Part shown: piece after piece, positions 24,097 to 34,816 of the stretch | Numbering within the stretch: position 1 is the stretch's first letter | Layout: each line of letters begins with the position of its first letter | Assembly: GCF_002305855.1 (NCBI RefSeq) | Contig: NZ_CP022163.1 | Location: 4,216,292 to 4,280,291 of the forward strand | Length of the DNA: 64,000 nucleotides | Direction: 5' to 3' | From: Melittangium boletus DSM 14713 | GTDB taxonomy: Bacteria > Myxococcota > Myxococcia > Myxococcales > Myxococcaceae | Notes under the pieces: model-generated | The model's database searches: none | Seen by the model: only the letters and a program-made list of their open reading frames with translations | What the model was told of the DNA's origin: nothing | Position numbers and translations under genes: made by a program

Positions 24097-26457
24097 CTAC
24101 TTCGCGATCAACACGACGAGGCCCCGGCCGCACACACCATAGGTGGCGCCCTCGCCGCCCACGGCCGGCTCGGAGCCAGGCGCCGCCACCTGGTTGGCGC
24201 CCTCGGCCCAGTTGCAGGTGTCCGTCACCCGGTACCACTGCTTGCCATTGAAAGCCCACGGCAGCTTGAAGTCCACCGCGCCACTCCACCCGTTGTAGGC
24301 CACGTAGATGGCCGACGCCGGATCACCGAACTCCGTGCCATCGATGCGGAAGGCGAGCGCGTGGTTGTTGCCATCGCCCATGTACGCCGTGTCCGCCACG
24401 GCCCCATCCGGACGGAACCAGCGCATCTGTTCCATGATGTTGCCGTTGGTGTCCGAGCCGCTGAAGAAGTTGGCCGGGCGCAGCGCCGGGTGCGCCTTGC
24501 GGAAGGCGATGAGGCGCTGGGTGAACGTCTTGAAGTTCGTCTGATCCGTGGTCAGCCCGTAGTTGAGCCAGTTGGCGCTCGAATCCAGGTTGTAGGCGTT
24601 GTTGTTGCAGTTCTGGCTGCGCAGGAACTCGTCGCCGCCGTTGAACATGGGCACGCCGGCGCTGAGCATCAGGAAGGCCATGCCCGTGCGCGCCGCGCGG
24701 CGCTGGTCCGCGCCCGCGCCTCCCTGGTCCCAGGAGATGTTGTGATCCTCGCCACCGTCCGACGGGCCGTAGGGCCATCCCTGGGTGTTGTTCTTGTTGT
24801 TGCAGCTGTAGAGGTCCTTCAAGGTGAAGCCGTCGTGGGCCACCAGGAAGTTGATGGAGTTCCAGGGCTTGCGGCCATCATCCTCGTACAGGTCCGAGGA
24901 GCCCGCGAAGCGCTTGGCCAGGTCTCCCGGCGTCACCGTGGCCGAGCCGAGCTGGTTCTGATCCTTGCGGAAGGTGTCCCGGTAGTAACCGTTCCACTCG
25001 GCCCAGCCGCTCGGGAAGTTGCCCACCTGGTAGCTGTTGCCGCCAATGGCCCAGGGCTCGGCGATAAGGTCCGCGCCACTGCCGCCCCCCGCCGGACGCG
25101 GGGACAGGCTGCCCCAGATGCGGTTGAGCGCCGTGCCACCCGCCATCTTGTCGTAGTTGAAGCAGTTGTGCTCGCACGTGTTGCCGAGCACCGACGCCAG
25201 GTCGAAGCGGAACCCGTCCACGCCCAGCTCGTCCTTCCAATACTTGAGCGAGTCGACGATGAGGTTCTGCGCCACGGCGTTGCGGGTGTTGAAGTTGCCG
25301 CCCACGCCCGTGTTGTCCCAGCTGCTCTGCATGTCCCCGGTGAGGCTGTAGTACGTCGGGTTGTCCAGCCCTCGGTAGGAGAGGAGGTTGTAGGTGGTCT
25401 TGTCCGTGGAGCTCCAGGCGCCGCCCTCGCCCGTGTGGTTGTAGACGACGTCGATGAAGACCTTGATGCCCTGGGCGTGGAAGGCCTTCACCATCTCCTT
25501 GAACTCGCGCGTGGGGCCGCCCGGGCTCTTGTCCGAGGAGTAGCGCCGGTCCGGCGCGAAGTAGTTGAGGGTCATGTACCCCCAGTAGTTGTCGTCCTGG
25601 GTGGTGGTGGCGTTGACGTCGTTGTCGTCGTTGTCCGTCTCCTGCACGGGCAGGAACTCCACCGCCGTGACGCCCAGCGCCGCGAGCGACGCGGCCTTCA
25701 GGCCCGCGCCCTTGTAGGTGCCCCGGTAGGCGGCCGTGATGCTCGTGTCGCCCTGGGTGAGGCCGCGCACGTGCACCTCGTAGATGATGTCGTCCTTGAG
25801 CGCGCGCGTGGGCTTGGTGCCGTAGTCCCGGCTGCCCGGCGGCAGCACCACGCCCTTAGGCGCCTGGGCGCCGCTGTCCAGGTTGCGATAGCTGGGGCCC
25901 GAGGCGAAGAGGGTGCCATTCGTGTTCGCCGGGTTGGTGGCGTCATGGCTGAGCTCCAGCGCGTACGGGTCCACCAGGAGCTTGTTCGGGTTGAAGCGGT
26001 TGCCGTTCTTGTCCACGTCCTCGGTGAAGCCGAGCGCGCTGCCCTTCTTCCAGCTCGGGTTGTACGTCCAGTTGGGACCCCAGGCCCGGTAGCCGTAGTA
26101 GACGGTGCCGGTGATGCCCGCGGAGCGCAGCGCGGAGACGGAGACGGACACCGTCCACACGTTCGTGGAGGTGTTCTTGGTGAGCACGTATGTGGCCTTC
26201 TCCTGCGAGCCCTGGGCCGTGGCGTAGAGGGAGAGCTCGATCCGCGTGGCGCGCGAGGAGTAGACGTTGAAGGTGATGTTGCTCTGGGCCGTGTCGTACT
26301 GGGCGCCGAGCGTCCAGGCCAGCGCGGCCTGCGTCTGGCCCTCGGCGCTGGGCGTCTCGACGGGCGTGGAGGGCTCCTGGGCGGGACCGCAGGAGAGGAC
26401 CGCGCTCGCGGCGAGCAGGGCCCGCCAGGGCAGGCGGAAGGGGGTGCTTCGGTTCAT
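24097..26457 (-). CDS. Secreted isoamylase (GH13 debranching enzyme), lipoprotein
   Basis: A 786-aa protein with a lipoprotein signal (A-V-L-S-C, C23). A CBM48-like beta domain (about 45-170) precedes a GH13 TIM barrel. Catalytic residues are visible: nucleophile D419 in G-F-R-F-D-L, acid E467 in A-E-P-W-A, and D542 in A-H-D-G-F. Long segments match the secreted isoamylase of Pseudomonas amyloderamosa, including Q-R-R-A-A-R-T-G-M-A-F and Y-R-V-T-D-T-C. It hydrolyses alpha-1,6 branches of glycogen and amylopectin, here probably at the outer membrane, giving linear glucans for uptake. It is monocistronic, with a hairpin downstream. Low doubt over family; the exact substrate is inferred. Confidence 0.92.
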   Translation of the reverse strand: MNRSTPFRLPWRALLAASAVLSCGPAQEPSTPVETPSAEGQTQAALAWTLGAQYDTAQSNITFNVYSSRATRIELSLYATAQGSQEKATYVLTKNTSTNVWTVSVSVSALRSAGITGTVYYGYRAWGPNWTYNPSWKKGSALGFTEDVDKNGNRFNPNKLLVDPYALELSHDATNPANTNGTLFASGPSYRNLDSGAQAPKGVVLPPGSRDYGTKPTRALKDDIIYEVHVRGLTQGDTSITAAYRGTYKGAGLKAASLAALGVTAVEFLPVQETDNDDNDVNATTTQDDNYWGYMTLNYFAPDRRYSSDKSPGGPTREFKEMVKAFHAQGIKVFIDVVYNHTGEGGAWSSTDKTTYNLLSYRGLDNPTYYSLTGDMQSSWDNTGVGGNFNTRNAVAQNLIVDSLKYWKDELGVDGFRFDLASVLGNTCEHNCFNYDKMAGGTALNRIWGSLSPRPAGGGSGADLIAEPWAIGGNSYQVGNFPSGWAEWNGYYRDTFRKDQNQLGSATVTPGDLAKRFAGSSDLYEDDGRKPWNSINFLVAHDGFTLKDLYSCNNKNNTQGWPYGPSDGGEDHNISWDQGGAGADQRRAARTGMAFLMLSAGVPMFNGGDEFLRSQNCNNNAYNLDSSANWLNYGLTTDQTNFKTFTQRLIAFRKAHPALRPANFFSGSDTNGNIMEQMRWFRPDGAVADTAYMGDGNNHALAFRIDGTEFGDPASAIYVAYNGWSGAVDFKLPWAFNGKQWYRVTDTCNWAEGANQVAAPGSEPAVGGEGATYGVCGRGLVVLIAK

Positions 26458-26767
26458 GGAGGAAACTCCCTGCGCGGCGAGGGGTAAGGCGATGACGGGC
26501 CCGCGCCTGCCTGTCTGCCTCCATTTTCCAGCACCCCTTCGACGCGGGAGTCAATCCAACGGAAGCCGAAATTGCCGTGGTGTCCGAAACGCGCCGCGTC
26601 GTGGAAGACGCGGGCGAGGCCGGGGGGCACTCCACGTGTCAGGTGGGGCGTGCTCCTGGCGCGGGGCGCGCGGGACCCTACTTGAGGCGGCGGGAATGCG
26701 ACAAGTGACCGCCAAAATAGGATGACCTGTTGACTTGACGTCCAGGGTCGCTAGGGTTGTGGCCACC
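26458..26767. other. Intergenic region between divergent isoamylase and XRE genes
   Basis: 310 bp without a convincing gene. It must hold the isoamylase promoter (minus) and holds the candidate promoter at 26730-26757 (plus). A short antisense frame at 26551-26769 has no coding signature. Confidence 0.6.
26730..26757 (+). promoter_or_regulatory. Candidate sigma-70-type promoter for the XRE gene
   Basis: TTGACT, 16-bp spacer, TAGGGT. Transcription would start about 26764, only a few bases before ATG 26768, which would give a leaderless or nearly leaderless message and explains the missing ribosome site. Confidence 0.35.
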
Positions 26768-27148
26768 ATGCCAAGTCACCTGTCTCCTGGTGTCCGCGAA
26801 CAACTGGCCCTGGCCCTCCGGGGCACGCTGCGCACCGCCCGTCAGGGCGCGGCGCTCACTCAGGACGAGATGGCACGCAGGATTGGTCTGGCGCCCTCGA
26901 CGTACGGGCGCCTGGAGCGGGGGACGATGGCTCCGGGCCCGGCCACCCTGCGGCAGTTGTGCCGGGCGCTGTGTCTGTCGTTGGACGCCCTGGTGGGTCC
27001 CGAGTGCGCCGCCGCCGTGGACCGCGCCTCGCCGCCTCCCCGCCGGCCCGCTCGCCGCAGGCGTTCCAGCGCCCCCGCGCCCGAGGTGCTGCCCCTGTTG
27101 CTCATGCGGCGTGGCACGCCCCTGGCGCTCGTGGTGGACGTGGAATGA
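26768..27148 (+). CDS. XRE-family helix-turn-helix regulator
   Basis: A 126-aa protein. Residues about 12-66 are a Cro/CI-type HTH (L-T-Q-D-E-M-A-R-R-I-G-L-A, then T-Y-G-R-L-E-R-G). The C-terminal tail is proline and arginine rich, ending in a hydrophobic strand. ATG 26768 is chosen over the TTG at 26735, which is inside the candidate promoter. The stop overlaps the next start (ATGA), so it is coupled to the DUF4279-like gene. A similar XRE protein is encoded at 36894-37280. Confidence 0.75.
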   Translation: MPSHLSPGVREQLALALRGTLRTARQGAALTQDEMARRIGLAPSTYGRLERGTMAPGPATLRQLCRALCLSLDALVGPECAAAVDRASPPPRRPARRRRSSAPAPEVLPLLLMRRGTPLALVVDVE

Positions 27149-27537
27149 TCCGCCGCTTCCTCTATTGTCTCCTCCAGGGCGAGGCCTTCTCGCCCACGCT
27201 CGCGGTGGCGCGCACGGGCCTGCCGCTCGTGGATGGGAACGAGCCCGGGCAGGTGGCGCCCTCGGGGCGCTACGCCGGCAAGGCCCTGTCCTATGGAAGC
27301 GCGCTCCTGCCGCTGCTCGATGACGACGTGGCCCCGGGGGCCTCCGTCCGGGGCCCGCTGCGGGAGTTGAAGGCGGCCCTGCCTACCCTTCGCGCCCTGG
27401 GCGCCACCGAGGCCACGCTCTCCCTGCTCGTCGCCTACGAGGGGCCCTGCCATTTCGCGCTGTCCCCGGAGGAACTGGCGGAGTTGGCCGCGCTCGGCCT
27501 CCCCCTGGAGGTGTCCTGCCATCCGGGGGCGGCGTAG
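27145..27537 (+). CDS. DUF4279-like protein
   Basis: A 130-aa protein translationally coupled to the XRE gene. The C-terminal part (L-S-L-L-V-A-Y-E-G then F-A-L-S-P-E-E-L-A-E-L-A-A-L-G-L) resembles DUF4279 proteins, a family often listed among small immunity-like proteins. No catalytic residues evident. It may be the target or co-factor of the XRE regulator (inference). The kinase gene follows 14 bp later. Confidence 0.5.
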   Translation: MIRRFLYCLLQGEAFSPTLAVARTGLPLVDGNEPGQVAPSGRYAGKALSYGSALLPLLDDDVAPGASVRGPLRELKAALPTLRALGATEATLSLLVAYEGPCHFALSPEELAELAALGLPLEVSCHPGAA

Positions 27538-27551
27538 AGTCCCCGGGTGCC

Positions 27552-29655
27552 ATGAATCGCAACACCGTCGTCTCCGTGCTCCTCTTGTGCGCCGCGCTCG
27601 CGAGCGTGGTGGTGGGCGTGGTGCACCTCATTCGCAGGGACAGGGCGGCCCTGGTGGCGCAGTTCGCCGCGGAGCGTACGGCCCAGGTGGAGGCGGCGGC
27701 GCGCGAGGTGGCCGACTCGCTCGACGACGCGGCGGATGACCTGCGCTTCGCGGGCGAGCTCCTGTCCCGCCCCGGCTCCGTCAACGAGCACCGGCGCGAA
27801 TTGCTCGCGCTCCTGGAGGTGGTGGGCCAGTTCAAGGCCATCGTCGTGCTGGACGCGGAGGGCGAGCCGCGCTTCACCGTGTTGGATCGGCGCGCGGGCC
27901 CCGCCGTCACCCGGGGTGCGGTGGGCACCTCCCTCACGGAGATGGCGCACGCGGCGTTGACCGGCGTGCCCGGCGACATCCTCACCACCCCGCCGGTGGC
28001 CGCCGCTCCTGGCAACTGGTTCCGCATCTTCGCCACCGCCTACGCGCCCAGCGAGGATGGGCCCGGTGGGGCGCTGGCCGTCCTGGTGGATACCGAGAGC
28101 TTCTTCGCCCCGCTCAAGCTCATCGCCACCGATTCCGAGGTGCGGTTGCTCCTGCTCGGCGCGCACGGTCTGCCCACGCCGGCGAGTGCTCCCTCGCTCA
28201 TCGAGGGCGTGCAGCGCGCGGACGCGGTGCCGGATCAGGTGCCGGCCTTCGCCCTGCTGGTGCGGCGCATGCGCGAGGGCGGGCATGGCACGCTCCTGCT
28301 GCCGGAGAACGAGGCCATGCTCCTGGGCCTGGGCGCGGCGGACGCCATGGCCGCCTTCCAGTCCATCCCCATGCGGGGGGGCCCCTATTGGTCCGTAGCC
28401 CTGCTCGCCTCCTCGGACGAGCTGCGCGCCCACGAGCGCGGCATCATCCTGCGCGTGGCGCTCGGCGCCTCCCTGGTGGCCTTCTTCCTCGTCGTCTTCG
28501 GGGCCTACGTCATCATCGCCTCGCGCCGCGCCGTCGCCCTGCGCGAGAGCCGCCGCCACGCGGATCAGCTCGCCCACCTGCACGAGAAGACGCAGAAGAT
28601 CCTCGACCACATTCCCACGGGCGTGCTCGCGCTGTCGGCGGGGGGGCACGTCACCGCCGTCAACCAGGCACTGCGCGCGCGGCTGCCTCCCACCGCCGTG
28701 GGGGCCTCCTTGCGCGAGTCCTTTCCGAACGCGCCCGCCGCGGTGGTGGACCGGCTCGCGTCCCTGGTGGCCGACGCGTGCGCCGCCCAGCGGGTGTTGA
28801 GCCTGCACGAGCCCCTGCCGCTCTTCGGCGAGGAGGGCCAGTACCGCATCCACGCCGTGCCCCTGGAGCGCCACGACGCCGAGGTGCGGGTGCTGCTCGT
28901 GGTGGAGGACCTGAGCGACGTGCGCGCGCTCGAGTCCCAGTTGTTGCGCGCGGAGAAGCTGGCCACGGTGGGCATTCTCGCCGCGGGCATCGCCCACGAG
29001 ATTGGCACGCCCCTGGGCGTGGTGCGCGGCCGGGCCGAGTACGTGGCGGGCAAGCTGGGGGCGGGGCATCCCCAGGCCGCGGGCATCCAGGTCATCGTCG
29101 AGCAGATCGACCGCGTGAGCCGCACCATCCGCGAGCTGCTGGACTTCTCGCGGGTGCAGCCGGTGGCGGTGCGGGGCGTGGCGCTGGGGGCCCTGCTGGA
29201 GGGGGCGCGGGAGCTGCTGCACGGCGAGGCCGAGCGGCGCAAGGTGCGCCTGGAAGTGGAGGTCTCCGAGGGGCTGCCGCTGCTGCTCGCGGATCCGGAT
29301 CAATTGCAGCAGGTGGTGCTCAACCTGGCGCTCAACGCGTGCGACGCATGCGAGCCAGGGGGCACGGTGCGGCTCGCGGCCCATGTGGAGGCGCCGGGGG
29401 AGCCAGGGGCGTGGAGCGGGGTGCGGATGACGGTGCGCGACGACGGGTGCGGGATTCCCCCGGAGAGCCTGCACCGCGTCTTCGATCCCTTCTTCACCAC
29501 GAAGAAGCGTGGCCAGGGGACGGGCCTGGGTCTCGCGGTGGTGGCGCAGATCGTCCGCAACCACGGAGGCCGCATCGAGTTGGAGAGCGAGCCCGGGCAG
29601 GGCACGTGCGTGACACTGTGGTGGCCCACGCCACCCGCGCCGAGCGAGGAGCGAC

Positions 29656-29666
<11 letters not shown>
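27552..29666 (+). CDS. NtrB-type membrane sensor histidine kinase
   Basis: A 704-aa kinase. TM1 about 5-26, extracytoplasmic sensor about 30-295, TM2 about 298-323, PAS domain about 345-455, HisKA with phospho-acceptor H482 (A-G-I-A-H-E-I-G-T-P), HATPase to about 695 with D-D-G-C-G-I-P and the G-T-G-L-G-L-A-V box. It overlaps the response regulator gene by 11 bases, so the two are a cognate pair signalling to sigma-54. The signal is unknown; the sensor region has an A-E-G-E-P-R-F strand like dCache/PAS-type periplasmic sensors. Confidence 0.88.
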
Positions 29667-31014
<1,348 letters not shown>

Positions 31015-31021
31015 ACGTTCC

Positions 31022-31353
31022 TCACAGCCGCGGGATGTGCAGCCGCGGCTCGGCGCCGTCCTCCGGCACCCGGGCGAAGGGGCGCCTTCCGGCGAGGACG
31101 TTCCGCGCAACCGCGCCCGTAGCACTCGCGAGAGGCGCTGGGCCCGCGTGCTCAATTCCTGAAAACTGACGATTCCCTCGTCCGTGAGGAGTGCCGGTTT
31201 TTCGCGGCACGCGGGGACGATCGTCCGCATCTTCGTGAGAGCACTCTCCAGGGTCCAGTTCGTCGAGAGTTGAAAAGGGGGGCCATGAAGCACGCTCCGC
31301 ATGACGGCCAGCTTGCAGCTCCATGGGTTGAGAGGGCAAGCGTGACAACTCAT
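31022..31353 (-). pseudogene. Small cysteine-containing protein gene with apparent frameshift
   Basis: From ATG 31353 the first about 80 codons read a plausible protein (M-S-C-H-A-C-P-L at the start, a helix near the end, mostly G/C third positions). The frame then runs on antisense through the regulator gene without coding character. In the alternative frame the last about 28 codons, ending at TGA 31022 just past the regulator gene, have nearly all G or C third positions. A single-base shift near 31105-31125 would join them into a protein of about 110 aa. It may be a real mutation, a sequencing error or recoding. Family unknown. Confidence 0.45.
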
Positions 31354-31376
31354 TCACAGAGGGGTATTCGCGGGTG

Positions 31377-32375
31377 ATGGCTGGCTTTTATTTGTTGCGG
31401 CCGGAATGTCTGCCTCAAGGGCGGAACGAGTTGGCGAGCGATGTCGCGTCGGTGCTCGAGCCCCTGGCCACGCGGTACCGGAACGAGGCCGAACCACGCG
31501 CCCTGGCCGCGGCCCACGAGGCACTCGCTCGCCTGGGTCTGGGTCCCGGGGACTTCCAGCCCGTGGGGGAGGATCCGCATGAGTCGCGGGAGAACCGGGA
31601 CAATGATCAGGTCTTCTCCATCGTTCGGGTCGACGGCGGGCGCATGCCCCTGCTCGTGCACAGCGCGCTTCAAGGATACGTGACGCTCCTGGACGAAGCG
31701 CTCACCCGGGGGACGGATCTGGAGCCCGAGGCCTGGGGAGGGTTGCGCGCCGCACTGCATACGGTGTTCGACATCCTCCTGGATCGTCCCTTCGAGCGGG
31801 AGGACGGCGTGCCCATGGCGCCGCCGCGTTCCACTACCGGGGGTGAGCGCGATGCGCTCCTTCGCTGGACGCGCGGGCACCACGTCTTCATGGTCCTCTT
31901 GCAGGGGCTCATCGTCGTCCTCAATGGCTTGCACCGGGACCTGGAGTCCTCGGACATCCCCGCCGCGCGAGCCGGCCTGGAGCGGGCCACGGTGCTCATG
32001 CGGGGCTCGGAGTCCGCCATGCGCTTCGCCGGGGATTATGACGCCAGCGCCTACGAGCGCTCGGTACGCCCCCACCTCATGCCTCCGCGAGCACCCTCCG
32101 AGCTCACCGGGCTGCGCTGGCGGGACCACGAGTATCTGATCAAGGTGCTCACTGGACTGCGGCCCCTGTTCTTGAAGCTGGATCCATCCTTGAAGCCTCA
32201 GCACGAGGCCTTCTACCGGGCCGTTGCCCAGACCTATGATGCCCACAAGTGCGTGTGCGCCCGCTTCGTGGGCACGGAGAGCGCCAGTCTGTTCATGGCG
32301 GAGCGCTCCGATCGGTCCGCGATGGAGGTGCTCGAGCACTTCAAGCGCTCGAGGCTCCAGCTCGTGAAGCGGTGA
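31377..32375 (+). CDS. Unknown protein, possible partner of the decarboxylase
   Basis: A 332-aa mostly helical soluble protein from ATG 31377 (a GTG at 31374 is adjacent). I do not recognise the family. Conserved-looking residues include the W-R-D-H-E-Y and D-A-H-K-C-V-C segments in the C-terminal third and R-G-H-H in the middle; several H, E and D could bind a metal, but no known motif fits. It precedes the aromatic amino acid decarboxylase gene by 53 bp in the same direction, so a common transcript is likely. Confidence 0.6.
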   Translation: MAGFYLLRPECLPQGRNELASDVASVLEPLATRYRNEAEPRALAAAHEALARLGLGPGDFQPVGEDPHESRENRDNDQVFSIVRVDGGRMPLLVHSALQGYVTLLDEALTRGTDLEPEAWGGLRAALHTVFDILLDRPFEREDGVPMAPPRSTTGGERDALLRWTRGHHVFMVLLQGLIVVLNGLHRDLESSDIPAARAGLERATVLMRGSESAMRFAGDYDASAYERSVRPHLMPPRAPSELTGLRWRDHEYLIKVLTGLRPLFLKLDPSLKPQHEAFYRAVAQTYDAHKCVCARFVGTESASLFMAERSDRSAMEVLEHFKRSRLQLVKR

Positions 32376-32428
32376 GGCTCGCCTCCAGGTTCCAGTATCC
32401 TCCCTGGGGTCCACGAAGGAGCCATGAC

Positions 32429-33943
32429 ATGAGCGAGAAGCGTGAAGGGGCGGTGCCTCATCTGAGCGCGGAGGAGTTCCGGCGGCTGGGGCATCGGGTG
32501 GTGGACTGGGTGGCGGACTACTGGGCCCGGCTGGAGTCCTTTCCGGTGCGCGCGGCGGTGGCTCCGGGCGAGGTGATGGCGAAGCTGCCCGCGCATCCTC
32601 CCGAGGAGGGACTGGACGGTGAGGCGGGCTGGGAGGCCGTCTTCCGCGACCTGGAGGAGGTGGTGCTGCCGGGCGTCACCCACTGGCAGTCGCCCTCCTT
32701 CTTCGCCTACTTCCCCTCCAATGCCTCGGGGCCCGCGGTGCTCGGCGAGCTGCTGTCCGCGGGCCTGGGCGTCCAGGGAATGCTCTGGTCCACGAGCCCC
32801 GCCGCCACCGAGCTGGAGACGCGCGTGCTCGACTGGCTGGCCGAGCTGATGGCGCTGCCGGCCTCCTTCCGCTCGGACTCGGGCACGGGCGGCGGCGTCA
32901 TCCAGGGCACCGCCAGCGAGGCCGTGCTGGTGGCCATGGTGGCGGCGCGCGACCGGGTGCGGAGGGTGCTCGGCCGGGACGCCGAGTGGGTGGCCTATAC
33001 CTCCACCCAGACGCACTCCTCCGTGCTCAAGGCGGCCCTCATCTCCGGCGTGGCGCGGGACGTGGCGGACAGCGTGCACCTGCGCCAGCTCGACACCGAC
33101 GCCGGCTATGCCCTGTGCCCGGACGCGCTGGAGCGGGCCATCCGCGAGGACCTGGCCGCCGGCCGCCAGCCCTTCTTCGTGTGCGCGTCGCTGGGCACCA
33201 CCTCCTCGGGCGCCATGGATCCGGTGCGCTCCGTAGTGGAGGTGCTGGGGCGCACGGGCTTCACCGCCTCGGGAGGCTGGGTGCACGTGGACGCGGCGTG
33301 GGCGGGCTCGGCGCTCGTGTGTCCCGAGTTCCGCGCCCTGGGCGAGGGTCTGGAGGGCGTGGACTCCTTCGCCTTCAACCCGCACAAGTGGCTGCTCACC
33401 AACTTCGACTGCAACGTCTTCTACACGCGCGAGCGCCAGGCGCTGCTCAACGCGCTGAGTGTGATGCCCGAGTACCTGCGCAACGCCGCGAGCGCGAGCG
33501 GCAAGGTGGTGGACTACCGCGACTGGCAGGTGCCCCTGGGCCGGCGCTTCCGCGCGCTGAAGTTGTGGCTCGTGCTGCGCCACTACGGGGCCCGGGGATT
33601 GCGCGCCTACCTGCGCGAGCACGTCCGTCAGGCGGAGCTGTTCGCCGGCTGGGTGGAGGCCGACGCGCGCTTCGAGCTGGCCGTGCCGCGCTCGCTGTCC
33701 CTGGTGTGCTTCCGGCTCAAGCCGCTGCCGGGCGAGGCGTCCTCGGACACGGACGCGCGCAACCGCCACCTGCTGGAGCGGCTCAACGCGAGCGGCAAGG
33801 CCTTCCTCACCCACACGGTGCTGCCCGGGGTGGACGGCGCGCCCTCGCGCTATGTGTTGCGTCTGGCCATTGGTGCCACGCGCACCGAGGAGCGGCACGT
33901 GCGCGCCGTCTGGGAGCAGCTCGGGGCCCTCGCCCTCTCATGA
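32429..33943 (+). CDS. PLP-dependent aromatic-L-amino-acid decarboxylase (group II)
   Basis: A 504-aa enzyme from ATG 32429 (AAGGAG upstream). An ATG at 32424 reads straight into a stop and is not the start. The PLP lysine is K320 in N-P-H-K-W; H196 (T-Q-T-H-S-S) stacks on the cofactor and D288 (H-V-D-A-A-W) pairs with its nitrogen. Length and motifs match DOPA/tryptophan/tyrosine decarboxylases. Products would be tryptamine, tyramine, phenethylamine or dopamine; choice among them cannot be read. A possible supplier of amines for secondary metabolites, as in other myxobacteria (inference). Confidence 0.88.
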   Translation: MSEKREGAVPHLSAEEFRRLGHRVVDWVADYWARLESFPVRAAVAPGEVMAKLPAHPPEEGLDGEAGWEAVFRDLEEVVLPGVTHWQSPSFFAYFPSNASGPAVLGELLSAGLGVQGMLWSTSPAATELETRVLDWLAELMALPASFRSDSGTGGGVIQGTASEAVLVAMVAARDRVRRVLGRDAEWVAYTSTQTHSSVLKAALISGVARDVADSVHLRQLDTDAGYALCPDALERAIREDLAAGRQPFFVCASLGTTSSGAMDPVRSVVEVLGRTGFTASGGWVHVDAAWAGSALVCPEFRALGEGLEGVDSFAFNPHKWLLTNFDCNVFYTRERQALLNALSVMPEYLRNAASASGKVVDYRDWQVPLGRRFRALKLWLVLRHYGARGLRAYLREHVRQAELFAGWVEADARFELAVPRSLSLVCFRLKPLPGEASSDTDARNRHLLERLNASGKAFLTHTVLPGVDGAPSRYVLRLAIGATRTEERHVRAVWEQLGALALS

Positions 33944-34036
33944 AACAAGGAGTTCACGAAAAGCGGGGAGAGCGGTGAGGTACAAAAGGGGACCCATCCC
34001 AGGAGCATGCCTCCTGGGCCCACGAGAGGTCTCGAC

Positions 34037-34813
34037 ATGAACCGCATCGCCGCTCTCAAGCCCCTGCTCGGAAGTCTGATGTTCCTGGCCGCCCCCGCCC
34101 TGGCGGACAGCGCCGCCTCCATCGCCTCCTTCACCTCGAAGATGACGGCCGCCCGTGCCGCCACCAGCCCCGGCGGCACGGCGGTCGTGCGCTCGGAGAT
34201 CGCGGGGGCCCTCAACGGCTCCTTCTTCCTGGATGGCCATGTGGACGCCCAGGAGCGGGCCTACCTGGCCACCCAGTTGGGCGATGCCCTCTTCCTCCAG
34301 GGCCTGACGGGCCAGGCGAAGAAGTACCTCACGGACTTCCACGAGCTCAACGACGCGGCGGACCGCGAGGCGCCGCTGACGCTGGGCCCGGTGGCGGGCA
34401 CGACGGCCGAGCTCTTCGGTGCCTCGGGGGCGCTGTCCCGGTCCGCGCGCGTCAAGGAAGGCTACATCCCCAACGGTCAGGGCGTGGCCAATCAGGTGAC
34501 GCTGTCGAACCAATACACCCAGTATTTCGGCGGCGGCTATGACTACCCGCTCTCCTTCGAGCCCATCAATCCCCGTGAGCTCATCGCCAAGTTGCAGGCG
34601 TCGACGTACTTCGGCACGCCGAGCCAGGACGAGGTGGACGGCGCGCTGGCGTACGTGACGGAGATCTCCCGCAACAGCAACCGGCTCTACATCGCATACT
34701 GGCACACCGAGGGCCGCGGCGGCCCCGGCGAGGCGGCCGGCTTCGTGGTGGCGGCGGTCAGCACGGATCGCCGCTTCGTGCGCATGCTGGAAGTGCTCTC
34801 CTGGTCCACCTGA
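34037..34813 (+). CDS. Secreted protein of unknown function
   Basis: A 258-aa protein with a Sec signal peptide (about 1-23, cleavage after A-L-A). ATG 34037 follows GAGAGGT. The mature part has alternating helices and a C-terminal alpha/beta part (S-N-R-L-Y-I-A-Y-W-H), no cysteines. No family recognised. It ends 3 bp from the convergent kup stop. Confidence 0.65.
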   Translation: MNRIAALKPLLGSLMFLAAPALADSAASIASFTSKMTAARAATSPGGTAVVRSEIAGALNGSFFLDGHVDAQERAYLATQLGDALFLQGLTGQAKKYLTDFHELNDAADREAPLTLGPVAGTTAELFGASGALSRSARVKEGYIPNGQGVANQVTLSNQYTQYFGGGYDYPLSFEPINPRELIAKLQASTYFGTPSQDEVDGALAYVTEISRNSNRLYIAYWHTEGRGGPGEAAGFVVAAVSTDRRFVRMLEVLSWST

Positions 34814-34816
34814 GCG

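Noticed and set aside
32424..32432. ATG 32424 as start of the decarboxylase
   Set aside because: It reads M-T-stop; the in-frame ATG is 32429.
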